A stretch of DNA of 64,000 bases, from positions 32,169-96,168 of the forward strand of contig DULJ01000014.1 in assembly GCA_012840465.1 (NCBI GenBank), read 5' to 3'. This document shows, in pieces, positions 59,350 to 64,000 of this stretch. The position numbers and the translations under genes were made by a program. Below the pieces are notes generated by a model. That model saw nothing but the letters and a program-made list of their open reading frames with translations, was not told where the DNA came from and ran no database searches. Each line of letters begins with the position of its first letter. Within the stretch, counting starts at the first letter, position 1. This stretch comes from Caryophanales bacterium. Lineage in GTDB: Bacteria; Bacillota; Bacilli; Bacillales; Bacillaceae_J.

Positions 59350-59583
59350 ATGCATACAGTGGCGGTTACTCTTTTAATCATCGTATCCATAGGATTAATT
59401 TTAGTGGTATTATTGCAGTCAGGTAAGAGTGCAGGCTTGTCCGGCGCAATTTCCGGTGGCGCTGAGCAGTTATTCGGAAAGCAAAAAGCCCGCGGTATGG
59501 ATGCTGTTTTACAAAAAATTACGATTGTTTTGAGTGTGTTATTCTTTTTATTGGCATTGGCAGTAACGTATTTCGAAATATAA
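59350..59583 (+). CDS. secG: Preprotein translocase subunit SecG
   Basis: A 77-residue SecG with two membrane helices (about 3-22 and 55-74). The conserved loop [23 protein letters not shown] lies between them. It helps SecA-driven translocation; secA itself is at 7.4 kb. ATTTAGGAGG lies before ATG 59350. The order secG-est-rnr-smpB-ssrA is the B. subtilis one. Confidence 0.95.
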   Translation: MHTVAVTLLIIVSIGLILVVLLQSGKSAGLSGAISGGAEQLFGKQKARGMDAVLQKITIVLSVLFFLLALAVTYFEI

Positions 59584-59589
59584 TAACCA

Positions 59590-59620
59590 AGCAGCAGGTG
59601 ATTGGCGCCTGCTGCTTTTT
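59590..59620 (+). terminator. Terminator after secG
   Basis: AGCAGCAGG at 59590-59598 pairs with CCTGCTGCT at 59608-59616, followed by TTTT. Confidence 0.85.
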
Positions 59621-59673
59621 GCGTATTATACTTACTTTTTGCGCAGAATAAGAAAAAAGGAGTTTGTCAATAT

Positions 59674-60420
59674 ATGAAGATTGTTCCAGCTAGACCCTTC
59701 ACATTTGAAGGTGACAACAAAGAACTGGCTGTGCTCTTGCTTCATGGATTTACAGGGAATACAGCGGATGTCCGAATGCTTGGCCGTTTTCTGCAGAAAC
59801 GAGGCTACACAAGCCACGCCCCTTTATATAAAGGTCATGGTGTACCACCCGAACAACTAGTCCACACCGGCCCGGATGATTGGTGGCAAAACGTCATGGA
59901 AGGCTATCAATTTCTGAAAAATAAAGGCTTTGAAAAAATCGTAGCCTGCGGACTATCACTAGGAGGAGTTTTTTCTTTGAAATTGGGCTACACTGAGCCT
60001 ATAGCCGCAGTGATCCCAATGTGCGCCCCCGTGTATATTAAAAGTGAAGAGGTCATGTATAAAGGGATTTTGACCTATGCAAGAGAATATAAAAAGAGGG
60101 AAGAAAAAACAGATGAACAAATCGAAACGGAGATGCAAGAGTTTGAAAAAACACCGATGCCAACTCTTAAAGCACTGCAGCAACTTATTGCCGATGTAAA
60201 GGCGAATGTTGATCAAATATATGCGCCAACCTTCGTTGTTCAGGCGCGTCATGATGATATGATTAATACCGATAGTGCCAATATTATTTTTAACGAAGTT
60301 CAAACAGATGAAAAAAAATTAAAATGGTATGAGGAATCGGGACATGTGATCACCCTTGATAAAGAAAGATATCAAGTTGAAGAAGATATTTTTGAATTTA
60401 TACATAATCTCAATTGGTGA
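59674..60420 (+). CDS. Carboxylesterase (Est30/YvaK family)
   Basis: A 248-residue alpha/beta hydrolase close in layout to the Geobacillus Est30 carboxylesterase and B. subtilis YvaK. Oxyanion region LLLHGFTGN is near residue 22, the nucleophile Ser95 lies in CGLSLGGVF, Asp in ARHDDMIN near 195, and His in [12 protein letters not shown] near 223. A helical cap lies between. It likely hydrolyses short or medium-chain esters; the physiological substrate is unknown. ATG 59674 follows AAAAAAGGAG. rnr starts 12 bases after its stop. Confidence 0.9.
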   Translation: MKIVPARPFTFEGDNKELAVLLLHGFTGNTADVRMLGRFLQKRGYTSHAPLYKGHGVPPEQLVHTGPDDWWQNVMEGYQFLKNKGFEKIVACGLSLGGVFSLKLGYTEPIAAVIPMCAPVYIKSEEVMYKGILTYAREYKKREEKTDEQIETEMQEFEKTPMPTLKALQQLIADVKANVDQIYAPTFVVQARHDDMINTDSANIIFNEVQTDEKKLKWYEESGHVITLDKERYQVEEDIFEFIHNLNW

Positions 60421-60432
60421 GGAGTGAAAAAA

Positions 60433-62781
60433 ATGAGCGAAGAACGTGTCGAACGTCTACTATCGTTTATGCACGAGGAATCCTATAAGCCGCTGACAAT
60501 TAAAGAACTAGAAGAGGTTTTCGGAATAGAAGATTCCTCTGATTTTAAAGAATTTGTAAAAATGCTCGTCCAGATGGAGGAGCAGGGGCTTGTTGTTCGT
60601 ACGAGAAGCAATCGCTATGGTGTGCCGGAAAGAATGAATATGGTTAAAGGACGAGTGATTGCTCATTCAAAGGGGTTTGCGTTTGTTGAGCAGGAGGATA
60701 GATCACTAGCTGATATTTTTATCCCGCCTTCAGAAATGAGAAGTGCGATGCATGGTGATATTGTTCTAGCACGAATTGACCGCCATCCAGCAGATGGTCG
60801 ACCTGAAGGGGCAATTGTGCGTGTCATTGAGCGTGGCGTCACCCAAATCGTCGGAACCTATGTCGATAATAAATATTTTGGTTTTGTTATTCCGGACGAT
60901 AAGCGCATCGGCAACGATATTTTTATTGCAAGAGAAGCAAAAAATGGGGCAGTAGAAGGCCATAAGGTTGTTGTTAAATTAATCAAATACCCAGAGGGTC
61001 GGATGAATGCTGAAGGAGAAATTGTCGAAATTCTAGGTCATAAAAATGATCCCGGAGTTGATATTCTTTCAATTATTCATAAGCACCAGCTCCCTGAAGA
61101 CTTCCCACCTGATGTCATGGAGCAGGCCCATAATACACCAGATGAAATTAGTCCGGATGAACTGAACAATCGCCGTGACCTTCGTGATCAGACGATCGTA
61201 ACAATTGACGGTGCTGATGCAAAGGATTTGGATGATGCCGTTACAGTCACAAAGCTTGATAATGGAAACTACAAACTAGGCGTCCATATCGCCGACGTTT
61301 CTTATTATGTTACAGAGGGCTCAGCGATTGACAAGGAAGCCTTTAATCGAGGAACAAGTATTTATTTAGTAGACCGCGTGATTCCGATGATTCCGCATCG
61401 CCTTTCAAATGGAATCTGTAGTTTAAATCCGCTGGTGGACCGTCTAACAATGTCCTGTGAAATGGAGATTAACTCGAATGGTGAAGTTGTTTCTCATGAG
61501 ATTTTTCAAAGCGTAATTAAAACGACGGAAAGAATGACCTATACGGATGTTAATAAAATAATCGATGACAAAGATCCTGAACTACTTGAAAAATACAAGC
61601 CGCTCGTACCAATGTTTCTCTTAATGAATGAACTTGCTGAAATTCTTCGTAAAAAAAGATTCGAGCGCGGTGCGATTGACTTTGATTTTAAAGAAGCAAA
61701 GGTTTTAGTCAATGAAGACGGAAAACCGACCGATGTGATCATCAGAGAACGTTCGTCTGGTGAACGTTTAATTGAAGATTTCATGTTGATTGCAAATGAA
61801 ACGGTGGCTGAGCACTTCCATTGGATGAATCTTCCGTTTATTTATCGTGTCCATGAGGATCCGAAAGAAGAAAAATTAAGCCGCTTCTTCGAATTCATAA
61901 CTAACTTTGGATATGTTGTAAAAGGTACTGCCAATGACGTCCATCCAAGAGCGTTGCAGCAAATTTTAGAGGAAGTTCGCGGCACGCCTGAGGAAATGGT
62001 TATTTCAACGGTGATGTTACGTTCAATGAAACAGGCCCGCTATGATGCGGAAAATCTAGGTCATTTTGGTTTATCAGCTGAATTTTATACCCACTTTACA
62101 TCACCGATCCGACGTTATCCGGATTTAATCGTTCATCGTCTGATCAGAACCTATCTTATTGATGGCAAAATTGATGAAAAAACGCAAAGTATGTGGCGTG
62201 CAGAACTTCCAGACATCGCTGAACATACATCCAATATGGAACGTAGAGCAGTCGATGCCGAGCGGGAAACAGATGATTTGAAAAAAGCGGAGTTCATGCT
62301 TGATAAGATTGGTGAAGAATTTGACGGTATTATTAGTTCCGTTACGAATTTTGGCTTTTTTGTGGAGCTTTCAAATACAATTGAAGGTCTTGTCCATGTC
62401 AGTTATTTAACGGACGATTATTACCGCTACGATGAAGCACACTATGCGATGATTGGTGAGCGCACCGGTAATATCTTTAGAATCGGGGATGAAATTACCG
62501 TTCGAGTCGTTAATGTTGATAAGGATGAACGAATTGTCGATTTTGAAATTGTCGGCATGAAGGGGACTAGAAGAACCGAGAGACGGCAGACCCCTAAAGT
62601 CTTCCAAAGCGGCGGCAGAGGCCGGGGCAGTGGAAAAAGTCAAGATGGTGGAAGAGGTAAATCAAGAAATCAAAGTAAACAGGGCAATAGCAACGGGAAT
62701 GCTAATAAAGACCATAAAAGTAAAGACGGTCAGCCTTATTATCGAAATGTAGCTAAAAAGAAGAAGAAAAAAAGAAGATAG
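60433..62781 (+). CDS. rnr: Ribonuclease R
   Basis: RNase R is a 3'-5' exoribonuclease that degrades structured and defective mRNAs, including those released by tmRNA. The 782-residue protein has an N-terminal HTH (about 10-65), cold-shock domains (about 70-225) and the RNB catalytic domain (about 245-590). The metal-binding acids are in [18 protein letters not shown]-terminal S1 domain (about 630-710; [20 protein letters not shown]) and a basic Gly/Lys/Asn tail (about 715-782) follow. ATG 60433 is eight bases after GAGGAG. It shares this stretch with smpB and ssrA. Confidence 0.96.
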   Translation: MSEERVERLLSFMHEESYKPLTIKELEEVFGIEDSSDFKEFVKMLVQMEEQGLVVRTRSNRYGVPERMNMVKGRVIAHSKGFAFVEQEDRSLADIFIPPSEMRSAMHGDIVLARIDRHPADGRPEGAIVRVIERGVTQIVGTYVDNKYFGFVIPDDKRIGNDIFIAREAKNGAVEGHKVVVKLIKYPEGRMNAEGEIVEILGHKNDPGVDILSIIHKHQLPEDFPPDVMEQAHNTPDEISPDELNNRRDLRDQTIVTIDGADAKDLDDAVTVTKLDNGNYKLGVHIADVSYYVTEGSAIDKEAFNRGTSIYLVDRVIPMIPHRLSNGICSLNPLVDRLTMSCEMEINSNGEVVSHEIFQSVIKTTERMTYTDVNKIIDDKDPELLEKYKPLVPMFLLMNELAEILRKKRFERGAIDFDFKEAKVLVNEDGKPTDVIIRERSSGERLIEDFMLIANETVAEHFHWMNLPFIYRVHEDPKEEKLSRFFEFITNFGYVVKGTANDVHPRALQQILEEVRGTPEEMVISTVMLRSMKQARYDAENLGHFGLSAEFYTHFTSPIRRYPDLIVHRLIRTYLIDGKIDEKTQSMWRAELPDIAEHTSNMERRAVDAERETDDLKKAEFMLDKIGEEFDGIISSVTNFGFFVELSNTIEGLVHVSYLTDDYYRYDEAHYAMIGERTGNIFRIGDEITVRVVNVDKDERIVDFEIVGMKGTRRTERRQTPKVFQSGGRGRGSGKSQDGGRGKSRNQSKQGNSNGNANKDHKSKDGQPYYRNVAKKKKKKRR

Positions 62782-62924
62782 TGAAGTTTTTTTATATCAG
62801 GTGAAGGCAGGGCTCTTCACCTGATTGTGCCCACATTAATTTTGCGGCTTATGATTTCCTATTTGATAGGCTCAATAAGTTTTTGCTATATTATGTATAG
62901 GTTGGATGCAGGAGGGGAGATTTT

Positions 62925-63392
62925 ATGCCAAAAGGTGTTGGTAAGGTTATTGCGCAAAATAAAAAGGCTTACCATGATTATTTTATTGAAGATACATATG
63001 AAGCGGGAATCGTGCTTCAAGGTACTGAAATAAAAGCAATCCGTGCGGGTCGTGTGAATTTAAAGGATTCCTATGCCAGGGTTGAAAAAGGTGAACTCTT
63101 TTTACATAACATGCATATTAGTCCATATGAACAAGGAAACCGTTATAATCACGATCCATTACGAACTCGAAAACTATTGTTACATAAAAAAGAAATCGCA
63201 AAGCTTCTTGGTATTACAAAAGAACAAGGCTATTCCCTAGTCCCATTAAAGATATATTTAAAAAATGGTTATGCCAAAGTATTAATTGGATTAGCGAAAG
63301 GTAAAAAGAACTACGATAAGCGTGAGGATCTAAAGCAAAAAGAAGCAAAACGTGATATTGAGCGTGCTTTCAGAGAACGGCAAAAGATGTAG
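62925..63392 (+). CDS. smpB: SsrA-binding protein SmpB
   Basis: SmpB binds tmRNA and fits it into the A site of stalled ribosomes. The 155-residue protein has the beta-barrel core [59 protein letters not shown], and a basic C-terminal tail ([20 protein letters not shown]) that becomes helical in the ribosome. GGAGGGGAG precedes ATG 62925. ssrA follows 378 bases later. Confidence 0.97.
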   Translation: MPKGVGKVIAQNKKAYHDYFIEDTYEAGIVLQGTEIKAIRAGRVNLKDSYARVEKGELFLHNMHISPYEQGNRYNHDPLRTRKLLLHKKEIAKLLGITKEQGYSLVPLKIYLKNGYAKVLIGLAKGKKNYDKREDLKQKEAKRDIERAFRERQKM

Positions 63393-63456
63393 CAATTGTT
63401 TTGCGGTGCGCAATGTACATGTGTAAAATATTATGCTACTTTACTGTTATTTACAG

Positions 63457-63484
63457 TTGATTCGGTTCATGTTTGTGCTATAAT
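63457..63484 (+). promoter_or_regulatory. Candidate sigma-A promoter upstream of the repeat and ssrA
   Basis: TTGATT at 63457-63462 and a perfect TATAAT at 63479-63484 are separated by 16 bases. Transcription from here would read through the structured repeat toward ssrA. Confidence 0.5.
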
Positions 63485-63515
63485 AAATAATGTAAGGTAG
63501 TTACACATACACAAC

Positions 63516-63720
63516 TTAACTTCATTCAGCAGAAGTCTCCCACTTCCATAAGTGGTGAGATGAATGCAAATTAGTATTTTAAATTCAGTGGAGATACAAC
63601 CCCCTGCTGAATAAAGTTAAAGCCTCCGGCGGATGCCTCAGATTTTCAAAGGTAATTTTTCGAGCAAGCTCGAAAAAATCTGGGCGCAAATACGCCAAGG
63701 CGAATTTGATTATGCAGCAA
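63516..63720 (+). repeat. Structured repeat resembling an IS605/TnpB right end
   Basis: Outer arms TTAACTTCATTCAGCAG (63516-63532) and CTGCTGAATAAAGTTAA (63604-63620) are complementary at 16 of 17 positions. Inside, TCTCCCACTT (63536-63545) and AAGTGGTGAGA (63550-63560) form a hairpin of the kind seen at the tnpB end (omega-RNA region) of IS605-family elements. A second hairpin, TTTTTCGAGC (63656-63665) with GCTCGAAAAA (63668-63677), follows. It contains no transposase gene. A worn relative lies at 55238-55340. The TnpB link is inferred from hairpin shape. Confidence 0.6.
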
Positions 63721-63735
63721 GCATATAAGCTATAC

Positions 63736-63764
63736 TATCCAGTACACCTTATATATCTTATATT
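63736..63764 (+). promoter_or_regulatory. Candidate ssrA proximal promoter
   Basis: TATATT at 63759-63764 lies seven bases before the expected RNA start at 63771; TATCCA at 63736-63741 is a weak -35 with a 17-base spacer. Confidence 0.4.
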
Positions 63765-63770
63765 ATATAT

Positions 63771-64000
63771 GGGGACGCTACGGATTCGACAGGGGTAGTT
63801 CGAGCTTGAGTTGCGAGTCGAGGGGATCGGCCTCGTTAAAACGTCAAAGCCTATAACTGGCAAAACAAACAATAACTTCGCTTTAGCAGCTTAATAACTG
63901 TCTAATGCGGTTCCTCCCTCCATCGCCCATGTGGTAGGGTCAGGGACTCACTCTTAGTGGGCTACGCCGGAGTTCGCCGTCTGAGGACGAAGGAAGAGAA
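63771..64000 (+). ncRNA. ssrA: Transfer-messenger RNA (tmRNA), 5' part
   Basis: tmRNA rescues stalled ribosomes with SmpB. The 5' end GGGGACGCTACGGATTCGAC is the conserved tRNA-like half, and the tag frame runs from GGC 63859 to TAA 63892-63894. It encodes GKTNNNFALAA, giving the tag AGKTNNNFALAA with the charged alanine. The ALAA ending is the ClpXP degradation signal. The window ends about 230 bases into an RNA that is usually about 360 bases, so the 3' tRNA half lies outside. Confidence 0.96.

Overview
The window is an ordinary chromosomal segment of a low-GC, endospore-former-type Firmicute of the family Bacillaceae. The gene order follows the Bacillus subtilis yv region closely: flaG-fliD-fliS-fliT, hpf, secA, prfB, cccB, ftsEX, ctpB, minJ, csbA-uvrBA, yvlBCD, hprK-lgt-yvoD-ppaX-yvoF, hisZGDBHAFI, yvcD, trxB, yvcI-rapZ-yvcK-whiA-crh, clpP, tRNA-Arg, sigL, cggR-gapA-pgk-tpiA-gpmI-eno, secG-est-rnr-smpB-ssrA. 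The intergenic repeat families look like those of Neobacillus or Bacillus relatives, but no marker here fixes the genus.

Layout. 0-4.4 kb: end of a nonulosonic-acid (PseC) pathway and a sigma-D driven flagellar filament-cap and chaperone operon. 4.4-6.4 kb: a small accessory island with a Uma2-type nuclease divergent from a compact HipA-like kinase and a separately encoded partner that looks like the missing HipA accessory domain. 6.5-11.1 kb: ribosome hibernation (hpf), SecA, and RF2 with its programmed frameshift. 11.5-18.2 kb: cytochrome c-551, FtsEX with an adjacent M23 hydrolase, CtpB-type protease, MinJ. 18.2-20.6 kb: two accessory genes (DUF1259, AtoE-type transporter). 20.9-26.3 kb: csbA and the SOS excision-repair genes uvrBA. 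26.5-34.3 kb: a diguanylate cyclase, a sigma-W type envelope operon (yvlBCD) and the hprK-lgt operon. 34.4-41.2 kb: the histidine operon. 41.3-48.7 kb: TPR/HTH protein, thioredoxin reductase, the yvcI-rapZ-yvcK-whiA-crh operon, and convergent clpP. 49.0-49.7 kb: tRNA-Arg(CCG) followed by decayed phage-like genes. 49.9-59.1 kb: sigL and the glycolytic cggR-to-eno cluster. 59.3-64 kb: secG, carboxylesterase, RNase R, SmpB and the 5' part of tmRNA.

Regulation can be read unusually well. Good matches are present to sigma-D (flaG), overlapping sigma-B/sigma-H (hpf), LexA (uvrB), sigma-W (yvlB), CtsR (clpP), CcpA/cre (sigL) and CggR (cggR-gapA) sites. Many gene ends carry clear intrinsic terminators.

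The least ordinary parts are: the split HipA-like kinase pair; a family of paired 13-bp intergenic repeats found three times (9.9, 21.2 and 59.2 kb); a structured element resembling an IS605/TnpB-type right end between smpB and ssrA, with a worn relative between pgk and tpiA; and the prophage scar beside tRNA-Arg. I found no CRISPR array, no intact transposase and no obvious large new defence or biosynthetic system. All family assignments are from reading motifs and from memory of families; no database search was run.
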